64,000 bases of DNA from Chrysopilus asiliformis (lineage: Eukaryota; Arthropoda; Insecta; Diptera; Rhagionidae). Made by a program: the position numbers and the translations under genes. How positions within the stretch are numbered: the first letter of the stretch is position 1; the number at the start of each line of letters is the position of its first letter. The notes below the pieces were generated by a model. It was not told the origin of the DNA. It saw nothing but the letters and a program-made list of their open reading frames with translations, and made no database searches. Where the stretch lies: the NCBI GenBank assembly GCA_964034945.1, contig OZ035960.1, positions 20,571,487-20,635,486 on the forward strand, written 5' to 3'. Below, piece after piece: positions 44,670 through 56,662 of the stretch.

Positions 44670-45467
44670 AAATTACTTTTTCCGAACATTTGCCCTAGAT
44701 ATCACAAAAAAAAGCTGAAAAAACTGTCTACACAGGACATTTCAATAGGGCTGTATGTTTAATCCAGGCGAGGTTAAATAAAGATTTTGTCCTTTTAGTA
44801 GTCGCCAAATTTCCTTGACGGGCGCTTGTTTAATAGTGAAAATGGGATTAAAGTCGCTTGATTAGCAGGCAAAAGCTCTACTGGAGATGTTTCTTCACCC
44901 ATGATCCTTTTTACGAGTTAAACATGTTATATTTTCAAAAGTAAATTAAAAAACTATGTTTTTTTAAATAAATGCTGGCAAATTTATTACACTGTTGGAA
45001 TTAAATTGGCAAATTAATTAATATGAATATTGTTTTACTAAGCATTATTAAGTAATTAACATAATCTTTAATTTGTCAAGTTCTGACGCCACAAACTAAA
45101 TCTGAATAACGCTTCTGTGGGGAAGTTTTTCTTTTCAAACGTTTAGCAGTGATTGTTTCGTGACAAATTGTCATATTTGATAATCAAATAGCATAAAAAT
45201 TAATAAAAAAATGCTGGCGTTTTCCTACCGAGTGTTAAATAAAGTAAACATTCATGAATGAAGGACAGTCCATTGAATTTATTTCGTAGTAAATAAGTAA
45301 ACAAATTGAAATAAAAAAATTGTGTTTTTAAAAACATTTAAGGCCAAATTTGAATGTAGTTTCATCATAAAATATTTAAGGCCATTTATTTGTTTGTATA
45401 ATGCAAAAATAAAAAAAGTTTCTGATTTGAATTTATTAAAATCATTATTTTCTATAGGCTTATTGTA
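44670..45467. other. AT-rich stretch, nothing recognised
   Basis: No gene or paired element ends were seen; the overlapping frames near 45279-45513 look like chance. Confidence 0.35.
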
Positions 45468-46748
45468 CACGGCAAAACATTCTGCCGTATTTTCAATCCA
45501 AAAATTATATTAACGTAATTTTAATACATTTTGGATTGGAATTTAATACATGGGAATTATTAAAAAGATTTTAGACTTTTTTGTCCTCATATTTTAATAA
45601 TTTTTTATTGAGGGTATTCACAATCCTCTTTTAATTTTCGGTATTCGGTATTTTCGGTAATATTAAAAGACTGAAAATATTCTGTTGTGAACATCCCACA
45701 GCACAGATTTGAGAACAGCGCTTTTATTTGATACGTGACCAAATCATGAACTGCGAATTTGATTGTAAAATATGTCACATACCTTTAAATCCATGTTTGA
45801 TGTATTCTTTTGAATTTCTATTGTGGCAACGGCTATCAAAATTGAAAAAATTTGCAGTCCGATGAGATAACCAGCGAGAAAATTTGACAACTAAAAACAT
45901 TACTAGCGCCACTCGCGGTTTATTCTTGATACCGAATAACCGGGCCAGAAAACACGACTTAAGGCATGTCTACAATTACCGAATCTGGTAATTCATTTTT
46001 ACATGAACCAAGTTACCGTCTCGGTAAAAATCTGTTAAATTTGACTGAATTACCGAGCGGTAAATTTACCCGCAATTTAAAAGACGACTGTGAGTACCCT
46101 GATTATATATTGAACTTAAATACTTTTAATATTAATGTCTACAATGCAATCAAAATTGTAGATTTTAATAACTAAATTGAACCAATAGTATATTACGCAA
46201 CAAGGGGCGAAAGTCAACGATTTCACGAGTGTGAAGTTAGCTGTACGAGCGAAGCTTCAGCAGAAGTAAATTTTTAAAAGAAACAAAACAACTATATTCT
46301 TTAAATTCGTTTTATTACTAAGAAATGTTGGTAAAAACAGATTTTAATTTTTAAATTTCTCTCCTCTGAAATAAAAAATCAACAAAACAAAAAAATGGAA
46401 ATCGGCAATGCGCAACTAAATCACACTTCGCTCGTGCAGCTAACTTTACACTCGTTCAGTTTTATTCACAAATTTTCGTTTAGAAGCATATATGGCTGTA
46501 CTGTTTACTCTAGTGTTTTCTGCCTATGAAGTTTGTCTTCTGTATTCTATGGTACGAGAAACACGTCACGAAAACACACTTTCGGTCAGCTGATCGCACT
46601 TTCGCCCCTACGGCCGAAAACGCAACTTTTGGCTCGCTACGGAGGGATCGAAAGGCATATTTTCGATGCATGTGTTATGAAAAAATAAATTTATAGGTCC
46701 AGCGTAATCCAATTTTGATTGGAATTTACTCCAAGATTTTTTACCGTG
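45468..46748. mobile_element. Candidate TA-flanked element with CACGGYAAAA ends
   Basis: The left end is CACGGCAAAACATTCTG and the inverted right end is CACGGTAAAAAATCTTG, with TA on both sides (45466-45467, 46749-46750). GGATTGGAATTTA occurs near both ends. No transposase is seen. A further inverted repeat lies inside (46204-46608). Ends match over only part of their length, so this is tentative. Confidence 0.4.
46204..46608. mobile_element. Candidate nested inverted-repeat element
   Basis: GGGGCGAAAGT at the left is matched by ACTTTCGCCCC at the right. Longer internal arms lie at about 46227-46255 and 46426-46455 (GTTAGCTGTACGAGCGAAG against CTTCGCTCGTGCAGCTAAC). No clear target duplication. 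Confidence 0.4.
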
Positions 46749-46750
46749 TA

Positions 46751-47773
46751 CGTTATTTCGGGGCATTACTTGTAATGGTTAGCATTTCGGACATTAAGAT
46801 TCTATTACAAAGAGAATTTTCTTTTCTTAGGCACTTGAAACAAAAGCACTAGAGTCTAAAATGACATTTTTGTAGTCTTAAAGGCAAAGACGATATCAAA
46901 AGTTCTTGACCTTAATTTTAATCTCTCAGTTATATGGCTTGAGGTTTTGTTTTTCCCTTGTTATAATTAGACTCGGACATTAATTTCTTTTGAGTTTTTT
47001 GTTTTGTTAAAGGTTTCTTTTTTTTTAGTATCAAAGTGAAAAATCCCTTTGTTTTTAGTAACTCATAGCTTAAATTTTTCAATTGACAATATTATAAATA
47101 CATAATTTTTTGTTAGTATTTTTTTCCACCATAAAATCATATTGAATAGTTAGCTAATTAATCCTTGACTGTTTGCACACAATTTCAACATGAATTCCAT
47201 TTTCAAATCACCGTAATTAGCATACAAGTTTCATTTCTATGCAAAAGCATTTTCCTTAGCAATCAATATATTCGCAGTTTATAATTTTTCATATTTTTAC
47301 TTGTATTACCGTTGCATTTTCATCCCATTTTAATGATATTAATAAGATTTCCTCTATTAGGTTGTCGACAACAACGTGACAATATTTACAAGGCCGTGGC
47401 GATCATTGAATTAAATTAATTTCATAACAAAAACTTACGCAAATATCCAGGTGGCTACCATTGCAATGCTATTTGAGAATCTACCAAATATCTACAGTGC
47501 TTATAAGATTTTCTATCTTAAATGGAGTTGGGAAAAATAAAAACCATTACGATATAAGAGCTGGAAAATTTAAATTACGAAACTCTTATATAGAACTACC
47601 GTTTGGGCAAAAAAAAACTTACTTCCATAATTGGCAGTTGATAACTTCCAAATACAAAGTGGAAATCGATTTCAGTTCAAAGTTAATGCCATCGAGCCAA
47701 AAACGAATTCTAAACAAAAATTACTTAAAGGAAAAACGTTAAAATAGAATTGACTGTTTTACAATAAATAGTC
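46751..47773. other. AT-rich stretch upstream of the first coding exon
   Basis: No coding exon or repeat recognised. A splice acceptor-like TAAATAG at 47765-47771 precedes the ATG at 47774, so a 5' untranslated exon could join here. Confidence 0.35.
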
Positions 47774-47797
47774 ATGCTTGATCGTGGTCCAATGCCA
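47774..47797 (+). CDS. smi35A-like DYRK kinase, first coding exon
   Basis: This eight-codon exon reads MLDRGPMP and ends at a strong GTAAGT donor in phase 0. It joins in frame to the exon at 51810, giving MLDRGPMPVQIDND, which agrees with the start of Drosophila smi35A as I remember it (an MLDR start followed by an IQIDN-type segment). An in-frame TAA lies just upstream at 47765-47767. If the acceptor-like TAG at 47769-47771 is used, only two bases of leader precede the ATG in this exon and the promoter lies further upstream, unseen. Such a short exon would be missed by length-based gene finding. cDNA evidence is not available here. Confidence 0.65.
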
Positions 47798-48629
47798 GTA
47801 AGTAAAACATGAGTTTGTTTTTTTTGTGGTGATTTGAAAATTGCCATTTAGTGAAATAGCGATTTAGACAAACTTCATTTATGTTGCTGTTTTATGTAAG
47901 CCTTATGTTTTCTCGTATTACAACTAAATCACGGAGATCACGAATATCTGTTTATCTCGTTTTACTTACGATTTTCGCTGCAATAAAATTTCTTAAGTTG
48001 TTTTCCATTATAAGGAGTTGATGTTTTTTCCTCACATCTTTTCCAGACATTTAGTTTCTTTTTTTTTTAAATTAAGTTTGGGAGCTTTTACACTTGTTTA
48101 ATTGTACTGTTTTTGTATGTAGTTTACTGAGCTTGGATATGAGTTGTTTTCCGCTTCCGCTTTTCGTCGTTCTGTCACGCGCCTTGGTTTGTTTTTCAAA
48201 TGTGAAACTGACTTCATTCAAAGTTGAAAATGAAAAGTTCACATATCTGAGATCCCATATGGATACTGTCTGATATATTGCAAAAATATGCTAATATATA
48301 AATACAAATGTCTATAGAAGTGAAAAGTTTAGAAGGTTAACATAACTTTGGTTCCCAAGGGAATGAGGATCTGCCTTATTCTCGTCGTCAGTTCGAGGTT
48401 TGAATTTACAAAACATGAAATTACTGAAAATGGCATTATTGACAGAACGCACAACGTTTCTCTAGAAATTTGTTTCTTTTACCAAGTGCCGCGAACAAAA
48501 GTCAAGAATTTTTTAAAGCAAAAATAATTTTTTCAAGAAGTTTAAGGGATTTTATTGTATATTTTGCTTTCTTGCAAAAATCGTTCAGCTTTCTTAGCAG
48601 ATGTTATGGAAAGACGATTTTATGCACAC

Positions 48630-50215
48630 ACATTTCAAAGAATTTAGGAAGAATTCTATGGAGAAAAATATCCGATGGGAACAGCATAAGACTTTCTTAT
48701 ACAAAATCTACGTTCCTGTACAATTTACACTATAACCCGACGAATAAATGAATTTTTATTTGACAAAATATGAAATATCTCGAGAAAAGTTTGCACGCGA
48801 TTCGCAAAAATTTTTTTTTTTCTACTCCATAATGAAAATACCTCTATAACGGTAAAAGATAATGCATAACGGTAAAAGAGAAAATTGTGAAGAATGTGAG
48901 TATCATTAATTCATCTCATACATGCAACAAGCAAGAAATTGTTATTTTTCGATATAAACATAAAAAACTGCTTTTTTTCAAATTACGGTATATCTCGATA
49001 ACGGCTTGAGATATGTAGTCCTAGAAAAAGACAAAAGTATACACAGAAAAAAACGATTCGAAATCTCATACAATGTGAATTGTATGAGCACAAATTATGA
49101 AACTCAACCAATATACTAACAATAACAAACATTTAATTAAACGACATTACTGTTTAAATTAATTGATATACCAAAGTGTGATTTATTGATGGTGAACATG
49201 TTTTTTTTTTGCGTGAATACGGGACAGGTTACCAGTGTGAACTCATACTTTTGCATTTTTGTGAGGTTAAAAGAAAAAAAAGTTGATGTCTTCAGCCGCC
49301 ATATTTCCCATTGACATTTGATGGAAACGATTTCGTTTCGAGAATTAAATTTCTTATTTCAGGCGAATGACTGAAGGATATTGCATAAAAAATAGATAGG
49401 AGACATTTTTGAAACAGCACAATTTTATTGGCATCAAAATTTCATTGCAAAAGAAAAAAAAAAATTTGACCGGTAAAATAAAATTAAAGTAATTTTTGAT
49501 TAAAAACAAAATAATTTGATGGCCCATTAAAATCTGTTTAAACTTCAGATCCAATATTGTCGAAAAATTTTCATGGCAACTAAAATCACGACATGCAATC
49601 GGAGGAAAAGTCCATTATAAAATAATACTCCACAAAAAGTTTCCATTAATTTGTCGCCATTAGATTTTTCTTGTTCGCTTTCTGTTTACGTTTTAATTTG
49701 TTCATCTTTGTTCACTTACTTCGAATGCTTACTCTGTTCGCATTCGAGGGAGAAAGAAAACGCCGCATATTTGCTAAATTGTATGATTAACAAAATATAT
49801 TTTGTGTTTTCTTTAATTTAAATTTGTGAACTCTAAAGAATATGGCTGAGAACATCATAAAATGTGTTGTATGACCAATAATCATACAATAGATTCAATA
49901 AACTCAAACATTTCTTTTGCTGAGATCAACTAATCATTTTTTTCTGTGTAGGAAACTTTGCTGTCTTCAACTTTTGTTGTACATAAGACTACTGAAAAAC
50001 GCTGAGTTTTGGATTAAATCGAAAAAAAAACGAAGTTGCGATTTTCAAAAAGCCATTTTGGTTATTTCCGGTTAACGAATTTCCACAAAAAGATGATAGG
50101 ATCGTATTATTCCAGAACCAAACACCAATGAAAAATTTCTTGGCTCTGGGTCTATTAATTTTTTAGAAGCCTTGTAGACATACTGACAGAAAGAAAGACA
50201 TTTTCGTGTATACAA
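48630..50215 (+). repeat. Interspersed repeat F2, copy 2 (interrupted)
   Basis: It parallels the copy at 8420-9240: ATAACGGTAAAAGATAATG near 48857, TTTCCGGTTAACGAATTTCC near 50065 and CATACTGACAGAAAGAAAGA near 50178. It is split by the MITE at 49042-49948. It lies in the first coding intron of the kinase gene. Confidence 0.6.
49042..49948. mobile_element. TA-flanked MITE, ends CACAGAAAAAAAYGATT
   Basis: The left end is CACAGAAAAAAACGATT and the inverted right end CACAGAAAAAAATGATT, with TA on both sides (49040-49041, 49949-49950). At 907 bp it has no transposase frame. It interrupts an F2 repeat, so the empty site can be read against 8420-9240. Confidence 0.7.
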
Positions 50216-50334
50216 ATTTCTGGGTATACAAATAGGCAGCCATTAAATTTTCATGTTTTGAACCTGAACCCAACATTTTCAAAGTTAGACGTATATTTTT
50301 TTTACAGATTTTTACTTAGTGCAATCCATTTGGA

Positions 50335-50530
50335 TTTATAGAAATTGTCTCCAATTGGATTTTGATGCATGGAAAAGTTATGTATAAACACTTTTGTCTA
50401 AAGGCTTTTTCAGTGGGAATGGCTGGGTCAATTTTTCTCATTTTCGGAAGAGATTTATTTAACTTTTAATAAAAGTTTGTTCTGTCCCAAATTTCAACTT
50501 TCTACCTCAATTAGTTCTCGAGTTTTTAAT
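50335..50530 (+). repeat. F1/F3-like core fragment
   Basis: CCAATTGGATTTTGATGCAT, then AAGTTATGTATAAA and AAATTTCAACTTTCTACCTC, resemble the F1/F3 core. It lacks the CAGACGGA-type array. Confidence 0.35.
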
Positions 50531-50838
50531 TTTTTTTTATATAACAATTTTCAACAATAATATATCCAATTATTCGTCATATGACGTTTGATTATGTAAG
50601 CAAGGTATCATGTTATATCGCTAGGTGGATTCAGATCTGTTTTATAATTTATTTTAAGACAGTTTTTAATCTGGAAATCCTTTTCTGTCTTGTTTTTCGA
50701 AGGGTTTTCTGCGCGGGTATTTTATAATTTTTAATCTAGATTTTTTAATTTTTTTTTCAAAGACGTGTGCTTTGCAGAAAGAAATTACAGAAAGACAAGC
50801 ATTTGGCAATGTTTGAGTCTTTAAACAGAACATCTTAA

Positions 50839-51075
50839 CACTCTAACTGCCACGACAGTTCTAAGCTTTTTTTGAATATTTAGTTGTCAGTCAAAAAGGC
50901 ACTAAGAGAAAAAAAAATTGAAACTAAATTATACCTAAATGTTATTTTATGACCATAAAATGTGTGCAACTACAAAAAATCGTTGCGGTTGCAGCGAACA
51001 CTTTAATAATTTTCATTGTGGCCGTTGTGTACAGTTAGGTGTCAGGTTTTTTTGACTGATGTGGCAGTTAGAGTG
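50839..51075. mobile_element. piggyBac-like MITE, 237 bp
   Basis: TTAA flanks both ends (50835-50838, 51076-51079). The inverted ends read CACTCTAACTGCCAC and match for at least 15 bp. GTCAGTCAAAAA inside pairs with TTTTTTTGACTGA. No transposase. Confidence 0.7.
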
Positions 51076-51252
51076 TTAATGTTGGCTTTTTGCAACATTT
51101 TCTTCAGGAAATGTCATGAGAAAAATACTTCTGAATAATAAATCTGATGGATCGGAAACCCAGCAAAAACTTTTAATTGGACATTATTTTTGCGATTTTA
51201 AAACAATTTTAATTTGCTTGTGTTTAACCGTTAAAAAAAGTAAAAAATTGTC

Positions 51253-51663
51253 GATGTCTCCGTGCAAGACTATCGTAACTTGACTTACGATATTCTTCAA
51301 TGTTGAATTTTTTAATTGACTAAAAACTAAAACTTATTTGACATGTTAAGGATTAACAATTGCAGATTGAACAATTTTCTTCCAAAATAAGCAAAAAATA
51401 ACTAAAATTGTTCCCAATATTAATATTTTAACGTGCAGTAGATTCGCGATTATGTGGACGTTCTATTATACGCATAGAAAATATTTGAGATTAAAAAATC
51501 TGTTATATGAACAGCTTAAAATTTCTTGTTCATATAATCGCGAGTGTACTGTACTTACAAAAACGTCAGAATTTTGAAAGAATTTTGACAGAATTTTGAC
51601 AGAATTTTGACAGAATTTTGACAGAATTTTGACAGAATTTTGATAGTCTTGCACGGAGGCGTC
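51253..51663. repeat. Inverted 22-bp arms with an 11-bp tandem array
   Basis: GATGTCTCCGTGCAAGACTA at 51253 is matched in inverted orientation at 51642-51663 (20 of 22 bases). Just inside the right arm, ACAGAATTTTG recurs about six times (51566-51643). It may be a MITE of unknown type. It ends about 145 bp before the next exon. Confidence 0.55.
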
Positions 51664-51809
51664 GTTGTGTTTTGTTGATTGAAAAATTAATATTTGACGT
51701 TTTTTTCGACCTAGCAAAGCTGACCGTGCATGCGCAAAGCTTTTTCTTTAAAATAGTTGCCTGAAAATATGCAGACCAACTAACAATTTGTATTTTTGCT
51801 AACTTCTAG

Positions 51810-52083
51810 GTTCAAATCGATAACGACAAATGTCGTCGGGATCGAGAAAATCGTCTGTCGGGTTCCCGTCTGGATATATCAGCACTATGTAGCGGAACAG
51901 CGCGGGGGTCGTCGAGGGCGGGGCGATGTATTGACTCACACGGAAATTCATTGCCGCCCCTCAGCCCCCAGCCAAACAACAATAATTTAGCGTCGCCAAC
52001 AACGACACCGAATTCAACAGCCGTTGCAAAAACGCAAGGAACAAATGGAACAAAATGTGATCAAAAACCTTTGACACCATCAG
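51810..52083 (+). CDS. smi35A-like DYRK kinase, second coding exon
   Basis: The exon follows a good acceptor (GCTAACTTCTAG) and stays open for 91 codons plus one base to TCAG/GTAAAG. The peptide starts VQIDNDKCRRDRENRLSGSR and continues with a low-complexity stretch rich in S, T, P and N before KPLTPS. It is the variable N-terminal tail of a class II DYRK, up to the start of the conserved accessory (NAPA) region. Basic and serine-rich composition fits a regulatory, unstructured tail. Its phase (0 in, 1 out) joins exactly to the exons at 47774 and 55772. The DRENRLSGSRLD segment agrees with what I recall of Drosophila smi35A. Confidence 0.8.
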
Positions 52084-54420
52084 GTAAAGAAGACTTTTCT
52101 ATTATTTGATAATCAATTTTTTTTTGTCAGGAAATAGCTACTTAACCTTGATTTTTGTGGATTCTATCGATAAATCAGCTCTGCACCAAATTATAGGATA
52201 AATAGCTGAAAACTGCAAACCGATATTTTGCTAGATTTTCTGGCTCCTCTCGAAAATACTCGGTGCATAAGACACACTCGTAAAACATTTTCTTGCGACA
52301 AAAAACAAGCATATATATTTTTTTTCTATTCCAATTGTTATAAAACAGAACCCTTTTTCCCGATTCTTTTTGAAATTTGGCATTCAGCCAGTCACAAAGT
52401 GCTAATCCTGGCAATTCAAAACGACCGATTTCAGGATCCCTGGCACACAGAAGCTAACGGAGACAATTTGTAATTCAATTTAAGTCCATGGCTTAAGGAT
52501 AAAAATAAATTTCCCCTTTTGGGCTATTGTGTGTGCATAAAGCAAAAATGGAAAAGCGCAAATCCCGTTCAGAATGGAAACGGAATTGAATTGCTTAAGA
52601 AGAATCCCGGGCACGTCCTGCATGTTTGAACGCCTGCACAGTTGGCAAGAAAAGTCGAAAAAAAGGAGAAATTCAGCAAAAAGGCTGGTTGCTTACCTTC
52701 CCACAACGAATGTCTAGACACTGATTAAGACGCAGGACACTGTTGACAATTTGCGTTGAAGTGGCCAAACCCAGAAATTATGTTAATGGCGGGGCAAGAC
52801 CATCCTCTATGTCCAAGAATTAGATTAGATCCGATTGGATTTTTGTGGGTTCAGGGATTTAGGGCTTTGAGACTTTCAGCTATAAGAAGTTTCCAGCCAT
52901 GCTGTTGTTTATTTAAACCTTAAAAGCCTAAAAGGGCAAATAATCACTATGTCCGTGTTAACACAGAAACGATGGTCCTTTTTGATCAATTCAACTGAAG
53001 CGACCGGAAGAAGTGAATGAAGTGAAGAAAAGCTAAAAGCCGTCATCGTGTCTACCTGACGGGATTGAGGGTATTTTTATTCTTAATTACGTTGAATCCC
53101 TAATAACGTCCGAACTTTGGATTTTATTTTGTCCAGGGGTAATCCTGTTACGCGTGAAAATGTCATGTGTCCAGTTCTATTAATTAAGCAAATACACTCT
53201 ACCTCCACCGACCAACGCTGGCGTGCTCCTGTGGATAAACTGAAAATAATTACCCTCATTTGACCACCCCCAACGCAACAGCCAGGTGCACGTGATAAAA
53301 AGCTTACTCTGTTTACATACAGTGCCGGCAAAATGCTTTTGTGTCAACTGATACCAATCTATATTCTAAGGGGTTTTTTGTGCTTTGACGTAAAGTGGCG
53401 GTTAAATCCGATACCAACGTCAGTGGACTATCGTTTACGTTTGCACAAAGCGACCTAAGTTCATATAAAATATAAAAAAAATTAAGACTTCACCCTTCAT
53501 ACGAATGCCTGTGAAGGGGGGTGGTGGGAGAGAGAATTTTCACGTATACAACACTCAAGGAATTTTGACTGATTAAGTGAGAAAGGTTAATTCTGTGTAA
53601 CGCTACCTGAGCAATCCCTTTGACGGGGATATCCGAGGTGCTATCAATTAGCATACTCTCAGATTAATGATAAAGTCAACAGGATTTCAAATATTAATGA
53701 ATGTATTAAACAAAATATCCAATTTATATTTTAATAACATACGAAAAAGTTTTAAATGAATACAAAAATTCGGATTTTAGGTACTTTTGATTCACACATG
53801 TCTAAGCTAATGAAATTTTAAGTAATGTTGATTTATTTACAAAGCCCTTTTTTGGAATAATTTCGTATACGAGTTTTAAGAGAAACTTCGTTAGGAAAGG
53901 ATTTTGTTAGGGTTTTAAGAAATTTTTACCCTAAAAGCTTTCGTACTTCCATTACTTAGTGTCAAACCTTCTTTGAAAGCACTTTTAAAAAATTATGAAA
54001 AGGGCGTAAAATTCATCTTGACTAACAATGAACAACAATATTTTCTTACTGAATTTTTAAAACTTACCGTGGAATTCTTGAGCAAGAATGATTAAAGTAA
54101 TTTACCCGGAAAATATATTTCTAAAAAAATATCCTCAAATTTTTACTCTCTGATAAAAGACCTTGAAATTTTCGGCCACCGAAAGAAGATTTAACAAAGA
54201 TTTTATTTTTTAGGGAATTTTGTGGGAGGATTTAATTTGAACTCAAGCCCAACACAGGTTGAAATATTCACAAAAAAGTATTTTATAAATAATATCTTCT
54301 TAAAAACTTTGATTGAAAAATTTACGTTTTACTATTTTAAAAAATATGTTTGTTAAGGTTTTTTATGAATAGAAAACCTTTTTGTAAATTAGCTGACATA
54401 CCACAAACCTGGGGACCCAT
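52084..54420. other. Intron sequence, nothing recognised
   Basis: Part of the second coding intron. Patches near 52600-53340 are somewhat richer in G and C, but no exon with consistent splice phase or family signature was found. Confidence 0.35.
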
Positions 54421-54634
54421 CATGTATTCCGACGCGTTTCTGTCTTTCGACTTCGACGCAGCTTTTAACTCTTGACTTCGCCATATCTGCAGCTTGAAAT
54501 TTCGCGGAATCGTCACTATGAATCGAAATGTGATTCTGACTGTCACTCCAGGAAATTTGCAGCTGCTAATATGGCGAAGTCAAGAGTTAAAAGCTGCGTC
54601 GAAGTCGGAAGACAGAGACGCGTCGGAATACATG
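54421..54634. repeat. Fold-back inverted repeat in the kinase intron
   Basis: Arms of about 90 bp (54421-54511 and 54546-54634) start CATGTATTCCGACGCGT and include CAGCTTTTAACTCTTGACTT in both; they are inverted and differ at only a few bases. The loop is about 35 bp. Weaker matching extends outward (AACCTGG/CCAGG). In pre-mRNA this would form a long hairpin. Confidence 0.75.
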
Positions 54635-55771
54635 ATTGCTGCCCTGGTCTAGGTTTTAGGACCCTTCTCTGTTTCCTTGCTTTTTTCAAAAAAACGTCAT
54701 TCAAATTTGTTCTCGGCAAATATTTTTATAGGTTTCATAGAATTTATTATAATTGTGATGCTAAAACTTTATTTTTCACAGTAAAGATTGTTTTATTGAA
54801 AGGTCAATTCATTTTTAACACCAAAAAAATTTCTAAACATTCCCAGGCAAAACCTTAAAAAAGGTTCCTTCGAATGAGTGTAGAGTTGAATAATAAAAAT
54901 ACTGCGTAGTTGTTTTTTCTTTGATTTTCTCATCCAATTAAAACTCAGCAAATTGCAAAAAGTTACGGGCCTTTGTTTCAACCTTCATTTAGCTCTAACA
55001 CATTTTTGCTAACTTTTGTAAAATTCATCTCAGCCTGCACAGAATGCAAGCTAAATTAACCAAAGCTAGTAGCACTGAAACGTATATCTTTTTAAATTTC
55101 TTTTTAAATACTTTTCTGCTTCATACTGAAAAAAAAAGAAAAAAAAAACCTTCAAACACTGAAGTGCAAACGACGGATCCTGCATCCCTGGATTGATGTA
55201 GCTTTAACGTCCCTTCAAAATGATTCTACGGTCTAATTGGAATGAACTTTGTCCTTGCGTTTTTTTTTGCAATATTTCCGGCTGTTGCCTCATTTTCTGC
55301 AGTTTCCCTAAATGTATTGAAGTTTACCAGTTTTTAAAGAAAAACGAGAAAAAAATTCTCATATTTTCACTCTTATTTTCTGGTAATTGTTTTTACTTGA
55401 ATTCAAAGAAAAATTCTTAATTTATGTTTTTTTATATAAAATGTGGCTTTTAGGGGTGTTCTTAGTTGAGCAATTAATTTTTCAACGAAAAAAAAAGTTG
55501 AAAGAATTTTCCATTCCAATTTAAATGTTTGAATTCAAGAAATTTATTTAAATTGAAAAACTTTTTAATTGATTGAAAACCAAATGATTTCTACCAGCAA
55601 AAAGCAAGAAAAAAATGGAAAGTTTATGAATAAATAACCCAAAAAATTCAATAAATATTGTCAATGAATAAATAAAAATACTTTATAAATAAATTACTTT
55701 GAATTTAATTCTTTGAATTACTTGCTGCTATAAAATATTAAATTTAATACGTAGTCTTTTCAAATTTCCAG
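54635..55771. other. Intron sequence, nothing recognised
   Basis: AT-rich end of the second coding intron; acceptor TTTCCAG at its end. Confidence 0.4.
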
Positions 55772-55935
55772 ATGTGATTAAAAAGTATAGCAGCTATTTG
55801 ACTGAAATGGAATATGATGAACTCAAAGCGTACACAAAAGTTTGGTACTTTGGACAATCAGCTAACAAAATTAATGCCAAGCCAATGACATCTATGAACT
55901 GTGGTTATGATGATGAAAATGGAAATTATAAAATT
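55772..55935 (+). CDS. smi35A-like DYRK kinase, third coding exon
   Basis: After TTTCCAG the exon completes a split GAT codon and encodes 55 residues to a GTAAGT donor in phase 0. It contains DVIKKYSSYLTEMEYDELKA, then VWYFGQSANK, then NCGYDDENGNYKI. This is the N-terminal autophosphorylation accessory (NAPA) region and the first half of the DYRK homology box. Class II DYRKs use it for the one-time cis autophosphorylation of the activation-loop tyrosine. The spacing and the Y-D-D-E-N-G-N-Y word are diagnostic of the family. Confidence 0.92.
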
Positions 55936-56040
55936 GTAAGTTTTAGAAAACACTATTATAACATACGGAAAATATGAGAAAATTCAGGATAGATGTCAAA
56001 AACATAATAAGGTTGCATTACCATAAGTTTTGCGTGAGTG

Positions 56041-56420
56041 CAGTGGCGTAACTGGGGGGAGCAGGCGCCTGCAATGTGGGGTGGTGGTCCTCGAAGGAAA
56101 GGGAGCTCCCGGGAGGATGGGGGCCTCTAAATGTATTTCCGCCTGCGGCGCAGTTTTTTCGAAAAAGTATTCCTACGGTGTAGGTTTCTTTAAAAGAAAT
56201 TTGCCTGCGGCGCATTTGATCGGAAATGTCTGGTGTGCACTTGTTCGTAGAAAAGAAGTGGAATTGGAATGAGCACCATCTTGGAATGAGCACCGAAACT
56301 ATGGCTTTTATCACCATGAAATTGCTATCACCTTTCTGAGCCAAATGATTTTTCTGAGCAGAGGGAGGGGAAGTAATAAGTTTTTTCGCGGAGGGTACTC
56401 GATTCCTAGCTACGTCACTG
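56041..56420. mobile_element. hAT-like MITE in the kinase intron
   Basis: The left end is CAGTGGCGTAACTGGG and the inverted right end CAGTGACGTAGCTAGG. The 8 bp outside are CGTGAGTG on the left (56033-56040) and CGTGTGTG on the right (56421-56428), an 8-bp duplication with one mismatch as in hAT elements. GCCTGCGGCGCA occurs twice inside. No transposase. Confidence 0.75.
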
Positions 56421-56662
56421 CGTGTGTGGCAAATCGGTGATTTTAAAGGTTCTTAACTTTCTGGTCACAAAATTCGACTCACTATTACTAAATTTGGGGC
56501 AACTGAGCCCAAAAAAAAAACGAAAATTTCGATTTTATCCGTTTAGGAGATTTCAGTTTTTCCTGTCTAATTTTCTTGTCTAAGAAAGAATTAAATTTAG
56601 GGATATTAAACGGAAATAGTACTAATCTATGCTTTGTTTTTTCACTATTTTTTGACTTTTAG

